Shown: in pieces, positions 32,938-43,645 of the stretch
How positions within the stretch are numbered: the first letter of the stretch is position 1
Layout of the letters: every line of letters begins with the position of its first letter
Assembly (NCBI GenBank): GCA_024811115.1
Contig: JAKOGH010000835.1
Span: forward strand, 1 to 64,000
Source: Terana coerulea
Taxonomy: Eukaryota; Basidiomycota; Agaricomycetes; Polyporales; Phanerochaetaceae
Direction of reading: 5' to 3'
Length of the DNA: 64,000 nucleotides
Position numbers and translations under genes: made by a program
Notes under the pieces: model-generated
The model's input: the letters and a program-made list of their open reading frames with translations, nothing else
Databases searched by the model: none
Told to the model about the DNA's origin: nothing

Positions 32938-33586
32938 CGAAGGGAAAGAACAGTTACAGCGTTGTGACCCCATGACTCGGATGCTTCCACATACCGCGGA
33001 GCTCGCACGGAGTCCTGACTGGCTAGATGATATGGAAGCTATAGCGTGTATGAGGAGGCCTGATGTGTCCGAGCGGCGCCCTGTCGCATTCGCCGTGTAT
33101 GGTGCTGCCATGGCTCAAAGCCTAACTGAAGTGATAGATGCTAAGGGCAGGGTCTGAATCAATCATATGGCACATACAACCCCTGGCGGAGTGCATCCAG
33201 GAGGTCAGGGTACGATGGCGAAGAAGACATATCCCAGTACGTCCGCCTTTCTTTGTGGGTCAAGAGTGCTTCTCACCCAACAATCCCAGCGGACTGTTCT
33301 AAGACTGAATTGATATCAAAGTCAAATTGAATGGAAGCAGTGAGGGTTGCTTCTTCGGGGCGAGCATGTGCTCCATCTTGCATCTCGCGACGTTGCGGCC
33401 TTGTTGACAAGTCAAACCATGAGCGGCACAAATCTTGTGACTCTGAGATTGGCTCTGGCTGTAGATGAAGCCGCTGATGCACGTCTCTGTGGGCAGTATA
33501 TTTATCCTCCAGCACACGTAGCATGAGCCTCAGCCTGTCGACCCGTTTTGAACCAACGACCATCGCCTCGTTCGCAGGCTGCAGCT
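32938..33586. other. Intergenic region
   Basis: No gene supported. Short frames on both strands lack domains or splice consistency. Confidence 0.45.
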
Positions 33587-34881
33587 ATGTCTTGGGCTCC
33601 GAACGACACCGCAGCACAGCTGTGGCTGGAGCAAGTGAACCTCGATGGCGTTGGGATAGGAAACGTTGCATACGGTAAGTTCATTTCGTGTCGACCTCGA
33701 GCGCACCCATGCTGAAGTAATATGCCCGGAATATGGTAGGAATCGAGTTGACGGTGTTCTTCCTCTGCATCGACGCTTTATGGAGCCGACGACGCAGGTC
33801 GCCCAAGCGAGCCTATTTGATGACGGCTTACGTCTTTGTCATCATTCTTCTGGGATCCATAGGCAACGGCTGCCAAATGCGTCTTCTGGAGATGGCCTAT
33901 GTGGACGATCGGAACTACCCTGGCGGACCCGGTGCCTATGAGACTTACGACGGCTCGCTGCTAACAAACGTCACGGGAACCGCTGCGTACATTGTGAGTA
34001 GCTGGCTTGCGGATGGAATGGTGGTGTGTGCAATTTTGTTCTTCACGTTCTCTACGATTGACTGAGCCCATTCAACCCACAGCTATTTCGTTTCGTCATG
34101 ATTTGTCGGTACAGATGGTACTTCTACGTGATCCCATTCTTAGCATATATTCTATCCATCGGTGCGTCCAGTCTATTCCAAACTGGGTCCTACCTGACAC
34201 TTGTTTCATAGCGTCCTCGATAGTCGTCCTGGTGATCATATCGCAGCCAGGAAATTCCCTTTTCCAATCCTCCAGCATCAACTTCGAATCAATGTTTTTC
34301 AGTACCTCTATCGGAATCACGGTCCTTGTAACCGTATGCATCGTTAGCAAGCTACTCTACATGCGATACAGGCTGAAGAAGGTCCTCGGATACCACGACA
34401 ACTCGCCCTACCTCTCCATTTCTTCCATTCTCGTGGAATCAGCATCGCTTTATACGGTGTTCGGCTTGGCATTTGTTATCCCGTACGCGAGGAACAATGT
34501 GGCCAGCATCATTGTATTTCCCGCATTCGGTGGAGTTATCGTAAGCCTTCCTACTCCAATATCCAAGCTGTGCTGTGAAGCTCACCTTATCCCCAGGGAA
34601 TTGCTCCGATGCTCATCATCCTGCGGGTGGCCCAAGGTCGTGGTTGGACGTCGACGACCACCGTGGAGACCCAGCAAATGATGGGGACGCGGCCCAAGCA
34701 AGAGGTCCACCACATGATATTCGCCCCGCCCTCGACGGACTTCACGGCCGCCAACTCGGCCAGCACGGCTCCTGGACCCCATTTCGGTGGCGAGTGCCAG
34801 GCTGACAGCGAGACAACCGTAGCCCGCATGCCGTCAGAAGTCAAGCTACCCCACTTGGAAGACTCGCAGCATGTTACGTAG
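33587..34881 (+). CDS. Multi-pass (about seven-helix) membrane protein, copy 2
   Basis: The ATG at 33587 reads MSWAPNDTAAQLWLEQVNLD. Introns join VAYG to IELTVFFLCIDALW, and the region after WLADGMV to LFRFVMICRYRWYFYVIPFL, with further helices ASSIVVLVIIS, STSIGITVLVTVCIVSKLLY and SSILVESASLYTVFGLAFVI. The block YRLKKVLGYHDNSPYLSIS aligns with copy 1 at 14405. After the last intron come GIAPMLIILRVAQGRGW and a hydrophilic tail ending at TAG 34881. All helices and introns correspond to copy 1. It is an unnamed agaricomycete membrane family; function unknown. Confidence 0.8.
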
Positions 34882-35272
34882 CATCTTTATCTCACTCTCA
34901 CCGTCTGATATTCTATCTATTCGCACTTTTGTTCCGCCAAACGCCCTCCGCTACCACTTCCGTGCTTTGGAGTGTCTTCAGTTGGCCAACTTGCCAAACC
35001 GTCTTATTTATGTATACAACAACGGGCCAGCTAGTCTTTGTATCTCGAAGTATGACAATTATTATTCTTACGCTCCTTTATTCTTCTCAGCGGAATAGTA
35101 GTACTAGGGAACTCTTAAGAGAGGTGTAGTACTGGATTGAACCGCCCATGAGTATCATGAGCACGCCCTACCTAACACGACGTGTCTGCTAGTGTTCTAC
35201 TTACTAGCCTTGACGTCAACAGATAGCGGCTTGGCTCTGGTGTCGTCCGCAAATGTGCCTACTGAGGTATAT

Positions 35273-37695
35273 TCACAGAGGAAACTTGAGAGTCACATCG
35301 GTGAGGAACTCAATCGCTTCCTGTCTGCAAGTATCGTCGGTCAGAGCGAGCGCAGTCGGATTGTCGAGGAGCGTCAAAAGCTACGGGTTGGCGACACTGT
35401 ATTTGGGCCAGGCCGGGACGGTGTTGCCGTTCGGGTCGAAGTGGTTGGCAAAGTTGATGAGGTAGTCGGTCAAGTCTGAGCCACCGAAAATGATCGGGAC
35501 GTCCGATATATGGAGCTATAGAACAGGAACGAGGGTTAGCAGTCGTCGGTGGAAGTAAATATCCCTCTTACCGAACCGAGAGCAGGAGTGCTCTTGCCCC
35601 TCTTGCTCACTGAAAAGGTAAGCCCATCAGCTAAGGTCTCGAACGGAGGACGAAGTACATCAAGTACTTACAGAAGGACCAGGTATCCCGCTTGTGCGAC
35701 CGTTGTTGCAGGAAGAAGCGTCTAGGACCTTGAAAGATAAGGTCTCCTTGGATTGACGCAAGACGCTTATACTCAGGTGCTAGAGCGTTCGCCGTACCCG
35801 TGTCGTAAGGCGATCCTTCTGTGACATTCTGGGGGTACAACCGGAACAGCTCGTCTAGACCGAGCTGAGAAACATGTGGGAGGTAAGTCGAAGCAATCCA
35901 GTCCCGAGCTCCAGCCTCTGTGCCGCTGCACGTCACTGTCAGTAAGTATGTTGAGCAAAGATGATCGTAATTCTCACGTAAAATTGAGTGAAGACAGAGA
36001 GAAGATGGTCCCTTCATCGTCCACATCCTTTAATGTGGTAGTCGTCCTGGTTAATATCAAACTCTGGATCAGAAAATGCCGAACTTACCCCAGTAACAAA
36101 TGGCACAGACGCCACACTTCCTTCAAGCACAAGAGTCTGCGGGGCACGCTTCAGGAACTTGCCATCCGCTCGCGGCATCCATGCGAGGTTCAGGGACTGC
36201 GACAGACAATACATTAGCCAAAGCCGTAGGTGGACGAGTAAGTGTAGCCTTGCCTCATTCGAAAACAGGGAAGGCGATGCGTCCATAGTTTGCTGAATGG
36301 TGTCAAGCGGCACATGCCTTAGACACTCGAGCGTGTCGGCAGAGCCTTGACATCCCGTAGTCGCAACAATAGCATCGTAGTGTTTCTGTCCATGGCTGAT
36401 ATCGCCGACCGGCATCGGCGAACCAGACTGCATGAAGGCGCCGTGGAAAAGGTCCTCGGTATCGCCGTCATTGATTACCATTTGCGTTGCAACGGAGATT
36501 GCCCCGGCGGACTCTCCCCAGCTATTTACCACCGTTAGAGCCGCAACAGCGCACATTTGGAGGTTACGCACATGGTCACTTTCGTAGGATCGCCGTTGAA
36601 GGCAGAAATGTACTTCTGGATCCAGCGTAGGGCTTCACGTTCTATCGAGGGTAATATTCAGACGAGTCAATGCAATTGACACACATTTTACTTACGGTCA
36701 TGGAGCCCGAGATTTCCGAGACCTGCTGCCTTGACCTCTTCACTCGCCAAAAAGCCAAGAGCTTCACCGTGGGCAGTATTTGAGCCCGCTCAGAACAACA
36801 AAGGGCATAGCAAGTCTTACCTGAAAGTCTGAAACGCAATGGTCAGTGTTCATTCATGCTGATAAGCAGTATGATACTTGCCTGTAGTTGATACTGACAA
36901 TGACAATCGGTTCTCCTAGCTCAATGGATCGTTTGAGGATCCCTGACGGATCGGCGCTATGTGGCTTATTGAGTGGGGAGTTGCGTCGGTACGTGTGAAG
37001 AAAACAAGACACACCCAGCACTGGATCCAATCTCAAATCCGCCTAAGGATAGGGTTAGGAATTTCGTCCCATTAAGGCCACCGCAAGCAACTTACCGCCA
37101 AATATCCACTGTTAAAATAAAATAAAACCCATGAGCAACTGCTTGAAACTTCGTTTAAGACGCTCACGTACCACTAGGGCAGGTAATTTACTACCAGTTG
37201 GAACGGTGGAAGGCGTCCAGACGTTAATAGAGAGACCTGAGAAGGATCGTCAGTTGTGACGTCTTTGGCAAGGCAACAGCATGATACTTACAGTCCTCAC
37301 TCGCAGGGATAAATGGTAGGCCGCCGGCAATGATACCCCGTAAAGGTTCCAATTGGGCTGGGAGGGCAAGGCTGACTGCTTGCTGAGGGGAAGACAGACC
37401 GAACATTGTTGCGTTCTGCACACCGGTGTACGGATCGTTCGAGACTGGAAGTCGGAGACGCAGATCGCCGACGCTGTCATATGGTTATCAGAACTGCGGT
37501 ACGAATAAACGAGGTCGTGTCCCATGACGTACGGGGGTTTCGCAAATGGGATGCCAAGGAACTTTTGGATAGTTCCATTCTCAACCCCGAAAAAGTCCCG
37601 TTGTCCAACTGGACGGTCGGTATTCCGATGCAGGGCCTAATCGAGGCGAGGATGCTTGTCAAGACTAGAATAGAGGCAGAGGAGTGAGAGAACAT
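35273..37695 (-). pseudogene. Carboxylesterase/lipase type B, copy B (duplicated, broken)
   Basis: Near-identical partner of 2667-5085. The ATG at 37695 starts the same signal exon and carries the same one-base deletion after NGTFSG (about 37557-37565), so the lesion predates the duplication. The catalytic block WGESAGAISVATQMVINDGD is intact here, as are FMQSGSPMPVGD, LDELFRLYPQNVTEGSPY and SDVPIIFGGSDLTDYLINFA. Near the C-terminus a TAG (35381-35383 on the plus strand as CTA) replaces an AAG codon of copy A, about 35 codons before the ancestral stop at 35273-35275. If the 5' frame were bypassed, most of the enzyme would still be encoded. I call it a pseudogene on two lesions. Confidence 0.82.
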
Positions 37696-38242
37696 TCTGA
37701 GCGAGGTGGACGCCTGTTGGCAGTGCGCAACCTGGAAAGAGCTGAATGTGATCCACAGGCAAAAATAACGGGTGTCCTTTATATACCAGGGCTTTGTGCC
37801 GAGTATCTGGCACCCATTTAATCGAGCAAGAGCCATAACCAAGGCGCAGTACGTTTAGAGGCGGCTCTGTTGATTTGCCGCGCTGTCTGTTCCAATCAAG
37901 GAACGACCGGGCATGGTGAGTCATCAATGAATGTGTTGTTAAACCCATGAAGTTCTACAACTCACCAGAAACGTGCACGCATACAAACATAAATGAGGCT
38001 TCTGCTCAGCAATCGTACGACAGTGTCCACGCATCGTTGCCTGCGCCCGGATGGCTGTGAGCTGTGAGAGCTCTGACGGCGGCTGGTCTGACTTCGCCAA
38101 TCACAAGATTAGGCTTTAGTGTGGACAAGCGTGCACTGCATCAATCGAGGAGCTCACCGTAAGATGCAGATTAAGGTTTACAAACCGCAGCCCAAGCGCA
38201 GCACGGATGGTGAAGGTAAGGCTAGGTAAGGAAGCACAACAT

Positions 38243-38562
38243 TGTCATGAATTCCTGGGGCGTCTCTAGGGCATTCTTTTCATTTCCATTGTCTTCTACC
38301 CCTATCTATTGTTCTCTCATCGATACTCGTGGTTTCCGTATGTTTCTCTATTGTTCTGGACTGCTCTAGTACATACACGAGGATACTGGGTGGTACTGTA
38401 CAGTTTAGGACTACACTTGTATAAGTAGCTACCGTCTGCAACAGAGAAAGCCAGTCTCGAGCTGGTCTGTTCCCCAGCTAGTTACTCGGAGACTGCACCA
38501 CTATTTCCGTCCCCAAGTTGAGAGCGTCGCACCTGGTACAGTTGTACTAGTTGTTGTTGACA
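38243..38562. mobile_element. Solo LTR (320 bp, AACAT target duplication)
   Basis: The insertion starts TGTCATGAATTCC and ends TTGTTGTTGACA, with 5-base inverted ends TGTCA/TGACA. AACAT flanks it on both sides (38238-38242 and 38563-38567). The left duplicated block has the empty site near 5628. A TATA-like TGTATAAGTAGC lies at about 38418, as in an LTR promoter. No internal retrotransposon sequence remains, so it is a solo LTR left by recombination between two LTRs. Confidence 0.93.
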
Positions 38563-38967
38563 AACATCAGCAGGCCGCCAGCCCGGTCACACTCGGACCA
38601 CTTGCGGTTGGGTGTTAGCTGTATAAGCAGGACACCGAGTCTCCAGCGAGATATGGATCCATACTGTAGAGTCAAAACACAAATCTGGAGCAATCAATCC
38701 CAAATGTTAGCATTTTGAACAAGGAGGGATGTTAAGTTATCTCACATTGAGTCGAATTAACTCTACCAAAGATCATCAGTGCCGTATCACAGAGCACGGA
38801 TATCATGTTCTTCTCATGCGTCAATATAGAGTTAAGAGAGAGCGAAGGCTCCGTCTGCATGTCGAGAGGACGAAGATGAAGAATCCGACGAGATGGCGCA
38901 GAGCGCTTAAAGTACCCTATCCCGGGAAAGTCCGAGGCACGAGGCTTAGCGCTGGGCCTCAAAAAGC

Positions 38968-39565
38968 GAGAACGTCCGGACGGCTGGGATGTTTGTTCGG
39001 CGAACACGTTCGGAACACGTTCGCGAACAAGGGTGACGAACATCACACTAGCTGTCACTGTGACCTATTGTCGTGACCAGGGCCTCTCAAGGCCAATGGC
39101 CAGTCATTAAGTACGCTCGCTTTGTTCCGCGGTAAGTAATTTACTATACTGCATAGTATTCAGTTGTATTAATCCAGCGATCCCTCTCACAGTAGTTGTA
39201 GCCCAGGCCGCCCTTAAATACTAGATATAGTGTGAGTGGCTATCTTGTCTGAATGCGAGCATGTCATTGTCAAGCACTGCGGGTCTCGATACAGTACACT
39301 GATGAAGATCTGGAGTGCAGTTGGCAGATCTAGTGCGCGTCGCGGGCTTGGCACAGCGGTAAATCTCGAGACCCACCGCGCCCGAGGGAATTTGGAGGCA
39401 GCGCCAAACTGTACGCGACTACCCACAATGGCCGAGGAGCACACAAAGGCGGGTCACGCACGGCAAATATCGTTGTCACAGCTGGCCACTAGATTGGGAC
39501 GGTTGTTCGCGAACAAGGTCGGGACATGTTCCGCGAACGGGAGGCCCAGCCGGCCGGACTTTCTG
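38968..39565. mobile_element. hAT-like MITE (598 bp, 8-bp target duplication)
   Basis: CAAAAAGC flanks both ends (38960-38967 and 39566-39573), and the left duplicated block shows the empty site near 6032-6040. The ends are inverted repeats, GAGAACGTCCGGACGGCTGG and the complement of the right end, 18 of 21 matching. Palindromic TTCGCGAA/TTCGGCGAA units recur near both ends, as expected for subterminal transposase sites. The 598-base body has no transposase. An 8-base duplication suggests a hAT-type origin. Confidence 0.9.
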
Positions 39566-39899
39566 CAAAAAGCTTACCGTCTTTGTGGCGCGGGTATAGC
39601 CGATCCCGAAGATCCGGCAACAGCGTCCCTGCCACGAAACCCTCACTACCACAACTCTGCTACACGCCAAAAGGCCAGCTCTGAGGACCCAACCGACTTA
39701 CACTAACACGAGCATGCGAGCATCACAGCTTTGATGAAGTGCTGAGCCATGCTCTATTGAGCGGTATGAGAGCCCGACGAGATCGTCTTATCCGAGCATG
39801 GCTCGTGGGAATCATACCCTCCAGTGACTCACACCCAGCTCACACCGACGCAGTGAGCAACAACACACCGTGGATATCGCGCTCTTGCTCTAAATCACT

Positions 39900-40824
39900 A
39901 TGACTTCGAACATCATCATCCGTCGCTTGCTTACGCCTACGGACGACGAGCTTGACCAGGTCGCCGCCGTGGTAGCGGAGGCTTTGCAGGGAGGTGAGCC
40001 TGATTGCGCCAAAGAGGTCTTCCACGCACAACTGATGTTGTGGCACAGGCATCATCTCACGTGGTGGATGCGGAGGCGATCCAAAGCTCACATATGAGCT
40101 CTGGCGGTGCGTTGCTGCCGGCGCCGCAGCTGAGGCGTACCTCTTCGCCGCCTTCCTCGAGGACAGCCAAGCAGTTGTCGGGGCGATAATGTTCTACCCG
40201 CCCGGAAAGGTCATCATGAACGAGTGAGTTTTTCTTCCTCCGTAACACTAACAATATACCAAGATTATCATTCAGTGATGCTCAGAAGGCGCATGGATTC
40301 AACGATTTCCAGAGCAGGCTACCTTCGGACCTGGGGACTTGGTGGAAAACGGTCAGATCTCCTATAGCTTACGTATTCAATACTGTCTCAGTTTTGCTCA
40401 TCTATAACACTTAGTTCCAGCCGAGGTATGCAGCCATCGCCAACGCCAAGTTAGACCCTATTACCCGCAGCGCGGTGTGGACTCTGAACGCTTTCAGCGT
40501 CAAGCCCGAGCATCGCGGACGCGGTATAGGCCGAGCCCTACTAGAAGCGGGAGAAGCCCTTGTATGTAGTACTCTATACCTCGCTACGATGTGCTCACTG
40601 GAAGCTTGTAGGCTAGCGCGAATAAGGCGCCCGTAACGCTCGAAACTGACGACCTCCGCAACGTACGTCACCGCGTATGGGATAGTCGCTCTGCTAACGA
40701 ACATGTGCTTCAGATTCCAATGTATGAACACTTTGGTTATACTCCTATCTTACAGGAGAAAGTCGAAGGCGATGGAGAGTTTGAGGATTTTACCTTGACG
40801 ATATTTCGGAAAGAATACGTATAA
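39900..40824 (+). CDS. GNAT family N-acetyltransferase, right copy (intact)
   Basis: Acetyl-CoA-dependent N-acetyltransferase. The ATG at 39900 reads MTSNIIIRRLLTPTDDELDQ. Five introns can be placed: after EALQG; after VIMN (GTGAGT...TTCAG); after WWKT; after GEAL; and after DDLRN. The exons give GGCGGDPKLTYELWR, AYLFAAFLEDSQAVVGAIMF, FNDFQSRLPSDLGTWW and YAAIANAKLDP. Motif A is EHRGRGIGRALLEAGEAL (acetyl-CoA loop R-G-R-G-I-G), and the C-terminal strand IPMYEHFGYTPILQEK precedes FTLTIFRKEYV and TAA at 40822-40824. The frame is open in all exons. Its left-block twin at 6804 has two stops. Context gives no substrate. Confidence 0.87.
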
Positions 40825-40850
40825 AGCAGACAGCCCCGTATGTTTCCTTG

Positions 40851-41933
40851 CCTCTGCCTTCGCCGCTTATGACAACAAGTGATAATTTCATTGAGTCATC
40901 CCACCAATCTATCATTAGAATGAATCTAGCCGCAAACGTTGAAGTAGTTCATGGTTGCGTGTGGAGGTTACAAGCGTGGTTACAGCGGGCTAGCGGAATC
41001 GACACTGCCCCTTAGGCCACGCAGGTTCACTACAATCTGTGAGTGATATCAGAGCAAGATACTGAAGACTTCTTTGACTGATGAGCACGCGAGTGGCCGT
41101 TTCTGCCTTCACGCCAGTATGAATCAACAACCTTCTGGAACCTCAAGACGGCATCAACAGCAATCGGAGAAACTTTGCCGTAATCTTGCAGGATGCACAC
41201 GTTTGTCGATCATCTTCTCACTTTGACATGATGCTATAGAGACCATCCTTGCGGTCTTTGCGATGCTTCTATCTCGACACACTGCTCGGCAACGAACTAT
41301 TGGCGGCGATTTCCCTCAAACTGATCACTACAAGGCCTTGCCGTAAGCATCCTGGGTGCGCATGTCCGTCCGTTATCTTCTCACGTTTACCGATTCCACA
41401 GTCACGATTTTTACCATCTTCCGCAAGCTTCTATGTTGATGAATCACCTGGTCACGATTTTGAGCAACTATACTACTTGAAGGTCTCGTAAGTCGCCAAA
41501 TCATGTCTCCTATTTATCACGGACTTGTAGTTACAAGGCATGCAATGACCTTCACAAATGCTTCCGAGCTGTGAACTGCGGAAGTGGTAAGTGGATGCTA
41601 CTCAACACTCGCGGTGGTCTATAATGATGGAAGTTCATCGCAGCCACAGTATCATCGAGTCGTTTAGGTCATATATACGAACTGAAGTTGAGTGAGTATT
41701 TGACCCGCATTTTACTAATGTGGCAGAACAGTCCCACTGGTGCTTGGGCTATATTCCAATGTCGAAGGTCCCCGGTATCTATGGCATTACTTACATCACT
41801 AGAACGCTGTTGTGTTCCCACATGGTCACAGCCTACTGCCTTCGAAAGATATTCAAATCATCGCCAGTAGCTGACGCCAACTTTCGCTGGGCCAGCAGGT
41901 GATGTGTTTTATTGGTTACTCTTGTGGGCACCC
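40851..41933. other. Region with possible degenerate exons, no gene supported
   Basis: Coding-like fragments appear on the plus strand (for example QASMLMNHLVTILSNYT near 41430, and HWCLGYIPMSKVPGIYGITY near 41730) separated by stops and without a consistent splice model. They could be remnants of an unrecognised gene between the GNAT gene and the membrane glycoprotein gene. No family recognised. Confidence 0.3.
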
Positions 41934-43225
41934 ATGGAAAGGTGCGCAGCAGCTTATATATTGGTGGGCTGGGTGGAAGTTATCCCTGCCAGCGACAACC
42001 ACCGCATAAATCGGACGGAGGCACTCCCGTTTATGGCGCCTTTGACTGAGTCAGCACCGGGCACAAACGTGACATGCGGGCCCTCATTTTCTTGGGTGAG
42101 TCAGTGCCAGTGTCGCTGTGCATCCGCATATCTCAGTTGATCCACATGTGCACATGCAGATGAACAACTCGCTAGGGCAAAATCCTTGCCTTGTGGCGGC
42201 ATATTTATCAGCAGCATGTGATGGCCAACGTACGCGCGAGCAGCCACTAGCGGTTTATTCTCCGCAAAGCTCACACTGAACATGCAGCTTGGCATATTCT
42301 TCCTCTCACCATACCGGGTGACGAATACAGGAGACCGGGTGAGTTAGGGAACAATACTATCAACCCATGCCAATGCAGCTCTGTGTCGTTTTGCGCGTTG
42401 AGTGCATGTGGCTTCTGCCAAGGTGGCGGTCTCCCCATGTGAGGCAATTACTCTTCTTTGATACACTCCAAAGAAAGGCTAATCTTTTGCTGAAGCTGGC
42501 AAGATTGGGTTGGCGAGTGCCCGAGCAATATCACTTACGATGGAGAGTATGTGAGCAGTGCTTTCACAAATATTCATATGTTTACTTCCTGTCGTAGATG
42601 GCCTTTGCCGACCCCGAGCGCAATCGAGATACCTCGCTGGGCGTTTCAGAATGTTGTACGTAGCGCATATGCAGCTTCTGGAAACGCTCACTGGCTAATC
42701 TCTAGTCTTACCTAGTCCTTTCAAGACCCATTCAATGTAACCCTTGCTCAGGCTGTTGCAGCCGGCACAGCTAGTAACCAGGCATCCAACAGTGCTGCTT
42801 CCATGGCCTCTGGTCCCACTGGTTCGGCCTCTCATGGCGGTACTACAGGGACTGGGCATAGCCATTCAACAGACGTCGGCCCTATCGTAGGCGGCGTCGT
42901 AGGAGGAATCGGTGGTGTGGCCGTAGTGGCCATGTCTGTCTTCTGGATCTTCCGGCGACAGCGTGCGAGAAAGGCGGCACAGTGCGCGACTGCGATGTCT
43001 ACAGCGCATATTCCCCAAGAGCCCCTTAAATATTACGTAAGTCCGTTACCGGCACAGCGAGTATGACGCCAGCATCTGACCGACGTATGATAGAATCCTG
43101 AAGATCCTGCAACATATCCGACCCGCATGCAGAGCAAAGTAGTGACGGTGCAGCAGTCAGGCGATACGGGCATTATCCGTTCTTCCGTCCCACAGACATC
43201 ATATCCCCATGTGCCGGAAATCTAG
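41934..43225 (+). CDS. Single-pass membrane glycoprotein, Cys-rich ectodomain
   Basis: The ATG at 41934 is the best start, though the signal peptide is weak and upstream exons are possible. Exons joined by short introns give TNVTCGPSFSW, MNNSLGQNPCLVAAYLSAAC, NPCQCSSVSFCALSACGFCQ, WVGECPSNITYDGEWPLPTP, IPRWAFQNV and DPFNVTLAQAVAAG. A Ser/Gly-rich stalk precedes the membrane segment VGPIVGGVVGGIGGVAVVAM and a basic stop-transfer FRRQRARK; the tail ends VPQTSYPHVPEI and TAG at 43223-43225. This Cys-rich ectodomain plus VGGVVGG anchor is widespread in agaricomycetes as I recall. Likely a cell-surface protein; ligand unknown. Confidence 0.75.
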
Positions 43226-43645
43226 CACTAGTGACTTGTCTTTTACCAAGTTTGGGCCACCTGGAGTCTTTCAAGTTCTTGTAGCTGTATCCCTCGAAAA
43301 CACGGTGTTGCGGATAACGTATATAAAGCCTTGTCTATCCCGGCTCGGATGGTAGTGGCCATAGAGAATTCTGGCCGTAATATAACACCTCCTCGACTGC
43401 AGAGCGCCCGACTCCGGGACTTGGGGTAGTCAATCGAATTCTCGGGTCTGGTATGCAATAATCTCTCTAATCGCGTCAACGGCCAGCGAGTTATTCTTGC
43501 ACGTCGTATTTGAAGGCTCATCTCAATATCATATGCATTCGTAGTAGCTTCGGCCCTATCATACGAAGAATTTATTGCAGTACAATCATTTGGATAATCG
43601 GCGAGCACAAGTGTACTAGTATCCGGCCTCGAATAGATGGGTAGA
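43226..43645. other. Convergent 3' intergenic region
   Basis: Between the ends of two convergent genes. No feature recognised beyond the left edge of duplicated block II at about 43630. Confidence 0.5.

Larger units (their letters stand above)
35290..40850. repeat. Segmental duplication block I, right copy
   Basis: Collinear partner of 2690-7760, same strand. Insertions specific to this copy are a solo LTR (38243-38562) and an 8-bp-TSD MITE (38968-39565); it lacks the Tc1-type MITE of the left copy. The GNAT gene is intact here. Confidence 0.9.
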
